From Turnera subulata (lineage: Eukaryota > Streptophyta > Magnoliopsida > Malpighiales > Passifloraceae), in the NCBI GenBank assembly GCA_028386065.3, contig JAKUCV010006854.1:115434-179433 (forward strand): a DNA stretch of 64,000 nucleotides, in the 5' to 3' direction. Of this stretch, positions 23,495 through 35,147 are shown one piece after another. Under the pieces are notes generated by a model. That model was not told the DNA's origin, searched no databases, and saw only the letters and a program-made list of their open reading frames with translations. Made by a program: the position numbers and the translations under genes. Position 1 is the first letter of the stretch; every line of letters starts with the position of its first letter.

Positions 23495-23759
23495 TGTTGT
23501 AGGAGTTGATTTTCTACTAACTTAAAGCGTCAGATGATGAACCTGGTTAATGATAATTCTTTGGATGGGTACTCTCCCCATAAAGCCGTGCTGGCTCCGC
23601 TACCACACAAGGGACGAGAGCCTTCAGTCTAACTGATTACTCAGGCGAGATAGAAGGATCCATACTCAAGATGGCAATCAATTCTCAAGCCCCTTTTGTA
23701 ATCCAATTAGTCCAAAGGATCGTTTATGCAGGATCAAAGATGATCATTAATCAGTTTCA
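23495..23759 (-). other. Viral copy B leader, right copy, with primer-binding site
   Basis: Minus-strand leader beginning ATGAAACTGATTAATG at the LTR junction. Bases 23594-23605 read, on the minus strand, TGGTAGCGGAGC followed by CAGC. The promoter and poly(A) signal are not included at this end; they occur in the inner leader copy (16812-17120). Confidence 0.65.
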
Positions 23760-23908
23760 TCTGGAGTATGGAACGAGACTCGGAATTGGAATCCGATGCT
23801 CGGTTTACCATAAAATAATTACCAAAGATTATTTTCATATGGTAAATTACTATATAAAGTCCTTTTACAATCCCGGTAAAAATATAAATTTTTACCCGGG
23901 CTGTTACA
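23760..23908 (-). repeat. E1 5' LTR, first 150 bases
   Basis: Resumes with CTGGAGTATGG and ends (plus strand) CTGTTACA at 23908, the LTR TG start. Compared with the 3' LTR, about 55 bases (equivalent to 4178-4232) are missing at the viral insertion point. AT(CTGG) is shared at the right junction, a short microhomology. Confidence 0.9.
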
Positions 23909-23913
23909 ATATT

Positions 23914-25309
23914 GCAATAAAAAGAAAAAGAAAAATATTTTTAAAATTTAAAATTATTATCTTTTTAAGAATTCTAATATATTAAGAATCTCCTAATCAT
24001 AATTGATAATATTAAAATAATTTAATAACCAATAAATAATATATATATATATATATATAATCTATTAAATGCTAAATAAAATATTAAAAAAATTCAAGCA
24101 TTTATACAAAATAATTATAAAAAAATTTTATAATGCTCAAGCGAAGCAGATGCAGTTTTATTTAGAAGATAATGATTATATATAAACCTTTATTTTTATT
24201 TTGTCAACAACCACCAAGAAATACAAAAAAATAATTACTATAAAATAATAGAACTATAGGGAAGAATAGTTGAAGAGTCAACAAAACCTATATATAAGAA
24301 TAACATCTACAAAATAAAATAATCATGGAGAAAAATAATAACAAGAATTCATGAAAAATGTCTCCGTAATTTAACAAGTAGCATTCATGACTGATATATT
24401 TGTAGTTTATTATCAACAAGAATTATGAAAAAAATTGAAATACATTCGAATATGTAATGAAAGCTACCGACATGAACAACGAATTGAAAAAATAATAGTG
24501 AAAATAATAATATAATTTAAAAACCGTTTTAATAAATAAAATAATTTAATAATTAAAATTATATAATTTAGAAGAATAGAAAATATTATTAAAAATAAAT
24601 GATTTATAAATTTCTATCTAATGGTAAAATTAATTCTAAACAATGCCTATCTCTTATCTAGATTATCAAAAAAATCTTTTTGCTAACATTATATATTAGT
24701 TCTTCTCAAAAAAATAATTAGTATATAAACCTTTATTTATATTTTCCTAAAAACAATCAGGATTTACGAAGGACAATATTTATTAAAAAAATAGTAGAAC
24801 TATAATGAAGAACTGTCGAAGAGTCACCAGAAATCGCGAACAAGAATAAAAACTACGAGAGAAATTAATTATAGAGAAGAATAATCATAAGAGCTCCTTA
24901 CATATATTTTTTTTGTAATCTATTATTAATAATAACTATGGAAAATAAAATATGATTTAATTATGAAAAAAATTGAAACATATTCAAATATTTAATGAAA
25001 ACTACCGACACGAACAACAAATTAAAAAAATAATAGTGAAAATAATAATATAATTTAAGAATCTCTTTAATTAATAATATAATTTAATAATTAAAATTAT
25101 ATAATTTAGAATATCAAAAAAATACAAAATATTGTTAACAATAAACAGTTTATAAATTTTTATTCTAATAATAAAATTAATTCTAAACAACGCCTATCTG
25201 TTATCTAGATTATCAAAAAAATTTGTTTACGTTATATATTAGTTCTTCTCAAAAAAAATGTTTAGTAATATTAACCTTTATTTATATTTTCTTAAAAACT
25301 ATCAGGATT
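23914..25309. repeat. AT-rich degenerate tandem repeat, part 1
   Basis: No gene. Similar anchors such as AATCAGGATTTACGAAGGAC, followed by GTCGAAGAGTCA and GAAGAATAATCATAAGAGCT, recur near 24203, 24752 and 25300. That gives a unit of about 550 bases. The E2 insertion point lies inside one unit, which continues at 35148. Confidence 0.6.
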
Positions 25310-25314
25310 TATAA

Positions 25315-27829
25315 TGTAACAGCCCTGGTAAAATTTGTATTTTTGCCGGGACTGTAAAAGTCTTTATATAGTAATTTACCATTGAATTTAATCTTGGGTA
25401 ATTAATTCAAGGTAAATCGAGCATCAGATTCCGAAACCAAGCTTTGTTCTACGTCTTAGATTTTTCTGCAGATTTTACGGACCAAAGTTGGAATTTTCGG
25501 GTCCAGGAATCTTCAGAAAAGTAGGGTTTAACCTCGAAAGATCAGACCAAAATTGAAGGTAAGGGGGTATAATAGTTATTTTCTGGTCCGGACAGAATAT
25601 ACTCTACTATGCAGCATAGTAACTGCATAGTGGAGGCAAAACCATGTTCTCGATTTTCTTCTCCACTGAATATCTTCCTTCTCAGTGCTCCACTCAATAT
25701 CTTCTACGCTGCTTTTTCTTACCTATAAAATGCAGCTCCAACCTGCCTCTCCTCTACAACTCACGCCATCTCCTCACCGTCACCATCTTTTTCTCACAGC
25801 TCTTCTCTTCTCCTTCCCCTTTTCAAAATTCACAAACCAGTTTTTTTTTTAAAAAAAAACACAACACACAACCCAAACACCACAACACGAAACCAACCTT
25901 CACCCTTTCTTCTTCTTCTTTTTTTTTCCTTTTCTTTTTTCTCTTTTCTTCTCCTCCTTCCCCACCCGACGCGACCACCTCCACATCGTCACCGCCCCCT
26001 GCACCTCCACCACCTGAGCATCCACCACCGAGACCCGCCTTCTCTTCCTTTCCTCCTCCTTCTCCTCCTCCCGCCATCGCCGCGCCGTCGACGTCGCCTT
26101 GGAAGCTCGACCCGGCGAAGCTGCCCGACACCAGCTCGAGACGACGGCCACAGCAGTCGCCTCCTCCTCTCCTGCAGCCACCGCGACATGCCGCCTCCCT
26201 GCCTGCACGCCGCCCTCACTGCCGCTGCTTGTCTCGCCGTGCAGCGCTGCCAACCTGTGAAGTCACCGGGTCAGAGGTGCGTGACCCGTTTGTAGCCGGG
26301 TCAAGAGGTGCTGGGCCTGGGCTGGGCGGGCCTCTGCTTCGGGCCTGCTACCTTTGCTGGGCCTTGCACCTGGACCCTCTAGTTGGGCTGGTTGTGGCAT
26401 GGGTCTGGGCTTGAACAGCTTGGGCCCAATCCGTTTAAAAAAAAGAAAAAAGAGTTAATAAAAATAAAATCTGGTTATATAAGTATAATGTTTAGTTTTG
26501 GAAATTAAGTTATGGAAATATTTTTAAAAATATATATGATTGTTACGGGAATTTTAGAAAATATAAGATAAGGAAAATAATTAATAAGGAAATATATATG
26601 TATACAAATAACTTTATGAAAAATATTTTTGGAAGGATATGATTAAAGTATACCGGGATAATAACTGGGGTATAGATATGGTAATCATTTTGGCACATGG
26701 AAATAAATGGTAAATGATGATGATAACGGGGTTACACCGAGACGTTAATCGAACCAGTTAAAGTTTTATTTTACGGTTACAGCATTAGACTGTCATATGC
26801 CTTGTTGTGCATCTTATGTGAGTATATGTTATTATTTGCTATATAGGAGTTGATACTGAATAGTTGCTTGAGGAATCTGTTGTGGAACCCGAAGAGGAGT
26901 TTCATAACTGTATTGGCTAAGGTGTGGATAACCTTTGATATGTTGCCTATAATACTGTTGTGTTTTGATTGAACCGCTGAGTTATTGTGAATACTATATT
27001 TGCTGGTTGTCTGTTAATTGAGGTCCATGTTGATAATTGGAATTTTGGAATTGGAATTTAATGGTGGATTGGAATAATGATGACTTAAGTGTCACGTGGT
27101 AAGTTGAGGTACGACCGGTGGTTTGAGACTGTTTTGTGGTGGCCATGATCTGGTTATTTATGATTAGCATGTCTATGCTTGGTTATTGGGATGTCTATCT
27201 CGGGTTTTATTTTGATCTGGCACCAAGGACAGGTTGATAACCTGGTACGACCCTAGCTTAACCGTTACAGGGCCCAAAGATAAAATTGGTATTCTTAATT
27301 ATTATCTTTAAGCTTTGGTGCAGACTTGATTAGTATATTCTTCTATATGTTGTTGCCTGTATTTTTTTCATTGAGTATTATGGTTGCCCGCGTATTACTG
27401 TTTATCCATGATTGTACTTTATTATACCGGTGGGCACTTCGGACTCACCCCTCACCTGCGGGGTTTCTTCCCGTAGGATGAGTTATTCGTAGTACAGGTA
27501 CGATGTACGACCGGCTGCTGCATTCTTCTCCACCAAACCCCGGAACCATACCTCCGTTGCATCTGCATAAAAGACTTCTGCTGCTGTATGCTTTTTATAT
27601 GTCTTGAGGCTGTTATTACTCTGTCTCTGTTGCTGTGTGTTATCTAAACTGTTGCTGTTTGGACTTGAGAAGCATGATGATTGAATAATGGTCCCCGGGT
27701 ACGGGTGACAGTTGTGTATCTGGAATTTCTGATGTGTGTATTTCAGTATGATGTACTGTTTGCTCTATCTATAAGAATAGTTTTGGCACGTGTTTACTGT
27801 GTATGGTAAATACGGATCGGGGCGCTTCA
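25315..27829 (+). repeat. E2 5' LTR
   Basis: TGTAACAGCCCTGG to GCGCTTCA, 2515 bases. A TATAAAA box at 25734-25740 is followed by CT-rich and then GC-rich DNA (25750-26260). The 256-codon open frame there (25644-26414) is Pro/Ser-rich and is not open in the 3' LTR, so I do not call it a gene. Two short palindromes at 27166-27179 and 27188-27201 belong to the hairpin family described under findings. Confidence 0.9.
25734..25740 (+). promoter_or_regulatory. E2 LTR TATA box
   Basis: TATAAAA in the context CTTACC-TATAAAA-TGCA, conserved in the 3' LTR at 33014-33020. It probably sets the start of the R region about 30 bases downstream. Confidence 0.6.
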
Positions 27830-27832
27830 ATT

Positions 27833-27844
27833 TGGTAGCGGAGC
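27833..27844 (+). other. E2 primer-binding site, variant
   Basis: TGGTAGCGGAGC, three bases after the 5' LTR. It is identical to the E1 and E3 sites and differs from the usual initiator tRNA-Met site TGGTATCAGAGC. Confidence 0.75.
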
Positions 27845-27957
27845 AAGGCTGTAGGTCACTAGGGTGATACTGTGATTACCTGATTGCTTGATTGTGCATA
27901 GTCTGTCATGAGTTGATATAATATGCATGCATATACATTCACATATAGGTAAGACGA

Positions 27958-28974
27958 ATGGATCCGGCTGGAGGAAATCGGCATGCTAGAGATCACCTAG
28001 ACGATGATCAGGTATCAGTAGTCCAACCGCAGCTAGATGCGGAGCTCGATCCAACGGCACCTTTGGAGGATATGAGACAGACTCTGAACGTGGTAACTCG
28101 GATTCTTCAAAGGCAAGAGGCTAGGGATATCCGAAGGGAAAACGAGGGGCCTGTTGAGGACCTAGTGTATACATAGCTGACCAAGCTTGGGGATGAGTAC
28201 TTTGAGGGTAACATTACAGTGCAAGCCGCAGACGAGTGGCTCAAGCAGTTTAACCGAATAATGATGAAGCTTCGGTACAGAGACGACAAGTGGGCCGGAT
28301 ATGCCGCTGTTATGTTCAAAGGGGTTGCTGCCGACTGGTGGGAATCAACGACCAGAGATCTGCTGACACTAATCACCATGCCATGGACTCAGTTTACAGA
28401 GTTGTTTCGGAGGAAGTTTGTCACAGAGGCATAGCAGGACCAGCTGAAATGGGAATTCCTGGGATTGCAATAGGGAGATCTGTCAGTCAACGACTATGAG
28501 ATCAAGTTCAATCGCCTGTCCATCTACGCCAGAGAGTTTGTGCCTACCCAGGAGGCCAAATGCAAGCATTTCTGGGATGGTCTTCGACCTGATATCCAGA
28601 CTGTTATTGGATGCAAGGTCTATGACACTTACCAGGACATGCTGTCAGGTGTCCTGAGAGCCGAGATTATCTGGCTGGGCAATGAGAGAGAGCAACATGA
28701 GATCCAGAAGAGGCAGTCTGCACAGAATTTTGGGGGACAGAACAAGAGGTTCCAGACATTGGCCAATAGATCAGGCTTTGGACAGAGCCGATCTATGCCA
28801 GTAATTCAAGGACGTGGTTGGAACAACAACTACAGCAACAACCGAGGCAGTTCTTGGGTTCAGTCTGGAGGGACTACATCCGGAGACACTCGTCCTAGAT
28901 ATTCTACAGTTAGGTGCTTCGAGTGTAATGAAGTCGGGCACTACCGGTCAACATGTCCTAAGCTGGGAAGATGA
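27958..28974 (+). pseudogene. E2 gag with zinc knuckle
   Basis: Begins MDPAGGNRHARDHLDDDQV. The gag core (ADEWLKQFNRIMMKL, WWESTTRDLL) is followed by HFWDGLRPDIQ and the CX2CX4HX4C knuckle CFECNEVGHYRSTCP (about 28915-28960). Four stops interrupt one frame: at 28174, 28432, near 28470 and at 28972. E1 has sense codons at these points. Confidence 0.85.
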
Positions 28975-31900
28975 GGAGGTACGGCTCCTACACAGACAGT
29001 ACAAGCTTCAGTGGCCAGTGTTCCTAGTGGCTCTGGAGTTGGCCGAGGCCGAGGACGTGGAGCTGTTCCTGCGAAGACCCAGTCAGCCATGAATCAGAGT
29101 GCCACAGTGCCAAGAGCTTTCGTGATCACAGCTGAGGAAGATCCAAAGAACGCCGATGTCATCGCAGGTACCTTTATAGTTTTTGGTAGTATTACATATA
29201 CTCTGATAGATCCTGGTGCTACATATTCTTTAATCGTGCAAAGTTTTGCAATACAACATAACTGTACGGAAGAGAGTTTAACACAACCGTTGAGGGTTAG
29301 ATTAGCCGCAGGCATAGTGGTTAGGTTAACACATATATGCAGAGACGTATCTCTTTTGTACGGCGAAGAGGTTTTTCTTACTCAGTCGGTTGTGTTGAAC
29401 ATTGGGGGTTTCGATATAATCCTGGGGATGGTTGGTTATCAAGATATAGTGCTATGGTACACTGTCGAACCAAGGAGGTGCTGTTGACTTCCGACGGTGG
29501 GCGACAGGTTTTGTTGACAGGTATTAGGAGAGCTGCTACTGCATGTAGTACTTCTGCTAATCAAGAGTACGAAATGAAGCCGTATGGTCCAGACGCTTTG
29601 TTGACTCACGTCACAGGCAAAGAAGTTCAGACACCAGTTTTGGAGGAGAAAATAGTGGTAAAAGAGTTTCCAGAATTTTTTCTGGAGGATCTATCAGGAT
29701 TGCCACCTGACAGAGAAGTCGAGTACACCATCGACCTAGTGCCAGAAATGACACCTATCTCGATGGCACCGTACCAGATGGCGCCAACAGAACTCCAGGA
29801 GTTGAAGAAGTAGTTAGATGAGCTGCTAGAGAAGGGTTTCATCAGACCCAGTACTTCTCCTTGGGGTTCTCCAGTACTGTTTGTCAAGAAGAAGGATGGC
29901 AGTTTGCGCATGTGTGTAGACTATCGACAGCAGAACAAAGTGACAGTGAAGAACAAGTACCCACTTCTCAGGATTAATGATTTCTTTGATCAGTTATAGG
30001 GGGCTACCGTGTTCTCCAAGATCGATCTTCGGTCTGGATATCATCACATCAAGATTGCAGAGAAAGACATACCGATGACAGCCTTTCACACACGGTATGG
30101 TCACTTTGAGTTCACAGTAGTACCTTTTGGCTTGACCAATGCACCTGCAGTCTTCATGTGCTTGATGCACTTGGTTCTGAATGAGTTCCTGGATAAGTTT
30201 GTGGAAGTCTTCCTCAATGACGTCCTGATATACTCGAAGAACAAGGAAGAGCATGAAGAACACCTGAGGACAGTGCTATAGAGGCTGTGAGAGAAGTAGT
30301 TGTATGCTAAGTTCAGCAAGTGTGAGTTTTGGCTCGAAGAAGTTGCATTCCTCGGACATGTTGTGTCTAGGGAAGGGATAAAAGTTGACCCTTCCAAAGT
30401 TAAAGCTGTTCTAGAATGGGAGCCTCCCAAGACAGTATCCAAGGTCAGAAGTTTTTTTGGAAGGTCAGAAGTTTTTTTGGCCTTACAGGATATTACCGGA
30501 GGTTCATAGAAGGTTTTTTCTTGATAGCCAGTCCTATGACCAAGCTGCTGAAGAAAGATCAAGCCTTTGTGTGGAGTGAAGACTACCAGAAGAGTTTTGA
30601 TGAGTTGAAGAAGAAGTTGACCATGGCACCAGTTTAGACTGTACCTAAGCCAAGAGTGGAGTACGTGCTGTTTTGTGATGCTTCAGGTCTTGGCTTGGGA
30701 GTAGTGTTGATGCAAGAAGGTCGGGTGATCGCCTATGCCTCGAGACAGTTAAGGCCACATGAGAAGAACTACCTGACACATGACCTAGAGATGGCTTCCA
30801 TAATCCTTGCTTTGAAGATCTGGCGACACTACCTGTTCGGGGAGAGATGCCGGATTTTCACAGATCATAAGAGTCTCAAGTACATCATGACTCAGAAGGA
30901 TCTTAACATGCGAAAAAGACGTTGGGTTGAGTTGTTGAACGATTATGATTGTACTATTGAGTACAACCCTTGAAAAGCTAATGTTGTAGCTGATGCGCTA
31001 AGTCGAAAACAGCCAGAAGATGCTTCCACGACCTACTCGGTGTCCTCTCTTATCGAGTTAAGAAAAATGGGAGTTGATTTATCAGTGGACGAGTCAGGAG
31101 CTTTGTTGACACATATAGAAGTCAAGTCCAACTTGAGAGGCTGGATTTTGGAACTACAAGACGGAGATCCTGACCTGGTTAAGCTGAAAGAAGCAGTTCG
31201 CAGTGGAAAAGAAGAAAAGTTCCGCATAGCCGAAGATAGTGCACTGATGCTGGGGAAACGCCTATGTGTACCTAGTGTTGGTGACTTGCGCAGTCAGTTC
31301 CTGGAAGAAGGACACATGACACCGTATGCGATGCATCCCGGGAGCACCAAGATGTATCAGAACCTGAAGAGCCATTTCTGGTGGCCACACATGAAGAAAG
31401 ATGTAGCCGAGTATGTGGCTAAGTGTATTACTTGCCAGCAGGTGAAAGCCAAACATCAGGCTCCAGTGGGCAAGATGAGATCATTGACAGTGCCACAGTG
31501 GAAATGGGAGATGATCACCATGGATTTTGTGGTCGGATTACCGTTGACTCCGAGACAGCATGATGCTATCTGGCTTATCATTGACCGACTAACAAAGTTA
31601 GCTCATTTTCCTCCCATTCTTCAGACCGACACCATGGACAAGTTAGCGAAGCTCTATGTTGCTGAAATTGTGAGGCTACATGGAATTCTTAAGTCCATAG
31701 TCTCCTACAGAGACCCCAAATTCACCTTACAGTTCTGGAAGAGTTTGCAAGCAACTTTGGAAAACAAGTTGAGCTTCAGTACCACCTTTCATCCTCAAAC
31801 AGATGGACAGTCAGAGAGAACCATCCAGACACTGGAAGACATACTAAGGGCTTGTGCTCTTAACTTCAGTGGAAGTTAGGATCAGTATTTGCCTTTGGCG

Positions 31901-32569
31901 AAGTTTGCATACAACAACAGTTATCATTCCAGTATCGGGATGCCGCCTTTCGAAGCTCTTTATGGAAGGAAGTGCCGAAGTTCAGTTTGTTGGGATGAAG
32001 AAGGAATACGTTTGATCGTTGATCCAGATTTGGTTAAGCAAACAGTTGACAAGATCCAGACAGTTAAGCAGAGTATTAGAGCTGCACAGGACCGACAGAA
32101 AAGCTAAGCTGACAAGCATCGACAAAAAATGGTGTACAAAGTTGGGGAAAAGGTTTTTCTCCAAGTTGCACCATGGAAGGGAGTTATCAGATTCGGGAAA
32201 AGAGGGAAGCTGAGTCCCAGGTACATCGGACCCTATGAGATCGTGGAAAGGGTTGGACCGTTAGCCTACAAGTTGTCTTTACCAGAGGAGCTGTCCCGAA
32301 TTCATAATATGTTCCATGTCTCCATGCTGAGGAGGTACAGATCAGACCCGAGTCATGTGATTACAATGGCAGATATTGAAGTGGCAGAGGATCTAACATA
32401 TACAGAGGTACCAGAGCAGATTCTTGCCCGAAAGGTCAGACAGTTGAGAAACCGTATCATTCCGATGGTAAAGGTAAAGTGGAATAAGCACTCTGCTAAC
32501 GAGTCTACATGGAAGGTAGAAGAGCACATGCGTTCTCAGTATCCGCACCTGTTTACAACATCAGAGTGA
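28975..32569 (+). pseudogene. E2 pol: protease, RT, RNase H, integrase, chromodomain-like end
   Basis: Protease LIDPGATYSLI, RT ([27 protein letters not shown], active site FLNDVLIYS), RNase H ([18 protein letters not shown]), integrase zinc finger (CITCQQVK), catalytic core (MDFVVGLP, DGQSER) and the tail VKVKWNKHSANESTW with EEHMRSQYPHLF. Frameshifts lie near 29430 and at a 20-base tandem duplication (about 30441-30480). Stops include those at 29811, 29997, 30279, 30971, 31877 and 32105. The RT active site has N instead of the first D, as in E1. The polyprotein ends at TGA just before the polypurine tract (AAGGTGGGTAGA, 32592-32603). Confidence 0.85.
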
Positions 32570-32604
32570 ATTTTGAGGACAAAATTCTTTTAAGGTGGGT
32601 AGAA

Positions 32605-35142
32605 AGTAACAGCCCTGGTAAAATTTGCATTTTTATCGGGACTGTAAAAGTCTTTATACAGTAATTTACCATTGAATTTAATCTTGGGTAATTAATTCAA
32701 GGTAAATCGAGCATCGGATTCCGAAATCGAGCTTTGTCCTACGTCTTAGATTTTTCTGCGGATTTTACGGACCAAAGTTGGAATTTTTTGGGTCCAGGAA
32801 TCTTCTGAAAAGTCGGGTTTAACCTCGAAAGATCAGATAAGAAATAAAGGTAAGGGGCATAATAGTTATTTTTTGGTCCGGACAGAACATGCTCTACTAT
32901 GCAGCACAGTAACTGCATAATGGAGGCAGAACTGTGTTCTCCATTTTCTTCTCCACTGAATATCTTCCTTCTCAGTGATCCACTGAATATCTTCTGCGCT
33001 GCTTTTTCTTACCTATAAAATGCAACTCCAACCTGCCTCTCCTCTACAACTCACGCCACCTTCTCACCATCACCATCTTTTTCTCACAACTCTTCTCTTC
33101 TCCTTCCCCTGCACAATTCAAAAACCTATTTTTTTAAAAAAAAAATAACACAACACACAACGCAAACACCACAACTCGAAACCAACCCTCACCCTTTCTT
33201 CTTCTTCATTTTATTTTCTTTTTTCCTTTAATTTTTTCTCTTCTCTCCTCCTCCTTCCCCACCCGACGCGACCACCTCCACATCGTCACCGCCCCCTGCA
33301 CCTCTACCACTTGAGCAGCCACCACCGAGACCCGCCTTCTCTTCCTTTCCTCCTCCTTCTCCTCCTCTCGCCATCACCGAGCCGTCACTGTCGCCTTGGA
33401 AGCTCGACCCGACGAAGCCGCCCGACACCAGCTCGCGACGACGGCCACAGCGGTCGCCTCCTCCTCTCCTGCAGCCACCGCGACACGCCGCCTCCATCGC
33501 CTCCCCGCCTGCACGCCGCCCTCACTGTCGTTGCTCGTCTCGCCGTGCCGCGCCGCCAACCCGTGAAGTCACCGGGTCAGAGGTGCGTGACCCATTTGTA
33601 GCCGGGTTAAGAGGTGATGGGCCTGGGCTGGGCGGGCCAGTGCTTCGGGCCTACTGCCTTGGCTGGGCCTTGCACCTGGACCCTCTGGTTGGGCTGGTTG
33701 TGGTATGGGTCTGGGCTTGAACAGCTTGGGCCCAATCCGTTTAAAAAAAAAGATAAAAGAGTTAATAAAAATAAAATTTGGTTATATAAGTATAATGTTT
33801 AGTTTTGGAAATTAAATTATGGAAATATTTTTGAAAATATATATGATTGTTACGGGAATTTTGGAAAAATATAAGATAAGGAAAATAATTATTAAGGAAA
33901 TATATATGTATACAAATAACTTTATGAAAAATATTTTTGGAAGGATATGATTAAAGTATACCGGAATAATAACCGAGGTATAGATATGGTAATTATTTTG
34001 GCACATGGAAATAAATGGTAAATGATGATGATAACGGGGTTGCACCGAGATGTTAATCGAACCAGTTAAAGTTTTATTTTACGGTTACAGCATTAGACTG
34101 TCATATGCATTGTTGTGCATCTTATGTGAGTATATGTTATTATTTACTATATAGGAGTTGATACAGAACAGTTGCTTGAGGAACCTGTTGTGGAACTCGA
34201 AGAGGAGTTTCATAACTGTATCGGCTAAGGTGAAGATGGATAACCTTTGATATGTTGCTTATAATACTGTTGTGTTTTGATTGAACCACTGAGTTATTGT
34301 GAATACTATATTTGCTGGTTGTCTGTTAATTGAGGTCCATGTTGATAATTGGAATTTTGGAATTGGAATTTAACGGTGGATTGGAATAATGATGACTTAA
34401 GTGTCACGTGGTAAGTTGAGGTACGACCGGTGGTTTGAGACTGTTTTGTGGTGGCCATGATCTGGTTATTTAGGATTAGCATGTCTATGCTTGGTTATTG
34501 GGATGTCTATCCCGGTTTTTATTTTGATCTGGCACCAAAGACAGGTTGATAACCTGGTACGACCCTAGGTTAACCGTGACAGGGCCCCAAAGATAAAATT
34601 GGTATTTTTAATTATTATCTTTTAGCTTTGGTGCAGACTTAATTAGTATATTCTTCTATATGTTGTTGCCTGTATTTTTTTTATTGAGTATTATGGTTGC
34701 CTGCATATTACTGTTTATCCATGATTGTACTTATTGTACTGGTGGGCTCTTCGGACTCACCTCGCACCTGCGGGGTTTCATCCCGTAGGATGAGCTGTCA
34801 CGCAGTACAGGTATGATGTACGACCGACTGCTGCATTCTTCTCCACTAGACCCTGGATCCATACCTCCGCTGCATCTGCAAAAAAGACTTCCGCTGCTGT
34901 GTGCTTTTTATATGTCTTGAGGCTGTTATTACTCTGCGTCTGTTGCTGTGTGTTATCTAAACTGTTGCTGTTTGGACTTGAGAAGCTTGATGATTGAATA
35001 ATGGTCCCCGGGTACGGGTGACAGTTGTGCATCCGGAATTTCTGATGTGTGTATTTCAGTATGATGTACTGTTTGCTCTATCTATAAGAATAGTTCTGGC
35101 ACGTGTTTACTGTGTATTGTAAATACGGGTCGGGGCGCTTTA
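32605..35142 (+). repeat. E2 3' LTR
   Basis: 2538 bases, starting with AGTAACAGCCC (TG lost) and ending GCGCTTTA. It carries the same TATA box (33014-33020), GC-rich block and two hairpins (34478-34491, 34500-34513) as the 5' LTR. The second hairpin is a perfect palindrome here, where the 5' LTR has a G-U pair. Confidence 0.9.
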
Positions 35143-35147
35143 TACAA

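Larger units (their letters stand above)
16812..23759 (-). mobile_element. Endogenous pararetrovirus copy B, full genome length
   Basis: Minus-strand copy running from leader (23759) through ORF1 (movement, coat, protease, RT, RNase H) and ORF2 to the intergenic promoter and leader again (17120-16812). About 120-130 leader bases occur at both ends (around 23640-23759 and 16830-16948), so it is slightly more than one circular genome of about 6.8 kb. Such terminal redundancy fits integration of a linearised circular or RNA-derived copy. It is broken by frameshifts (near 23290, 19800 and 19345) and several stops. Confidence 0.85.
1277..23908 (-). mobile_element. E1: Ty3/gypsy chromovirus (Tekay/Del-like), with nested viral DNA
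   Basis: Complete minus-strand LTR element with perfect 5-bp target duplications ATATT at 1272-1276 and 23909-23913. The 3' LTR is 1277-4380, the interior 4381-9121 and the 5' LTR 9122-23908. The 5' LTR is interrupted by about 11.9 kb of pararetrovirus DNA, so its own length is about 2.85 kb. Domain order is gag, protease, reverse transcriptase, RNase H, integrase, C-terminal chromodomain-like region, as in chromoviruses. The long LTRs and the motif set fit the Tekay/Del lineage, but that lineage call is inference. It is inactive: one frameshift, three in-frame stops and a split 5' LTR. Confidence 0.9.
25315..35142 (+). mobile_element. E2: Ty3/gypsy chromovirus (Tekay/Del-like), degenerate
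   Basis: Plus-strand element: 5' LTR 25315-27829, interior 27830-32604, 3' LTR 32605-35142. Flanks TATAA (25310-25314) and TACAA (35143-35147) are a 5-bp target duplication with one change. Closing the flanks rebuilds a unit of the surrounding AT-rich repeat, which supports the boundaries. Domain order is as in E1, but the coding region is more decayed, with at least ten stops and two frameshifts. Confidence 0.9.

Noticed and set aside
25644..26414. 256-codon open frame in the E2 5' LTR
   Set aside because: Pro/Ser-rich translation of CT- and GC-rich LTR sequence. The 3' LTR copy is not open in the same frame.
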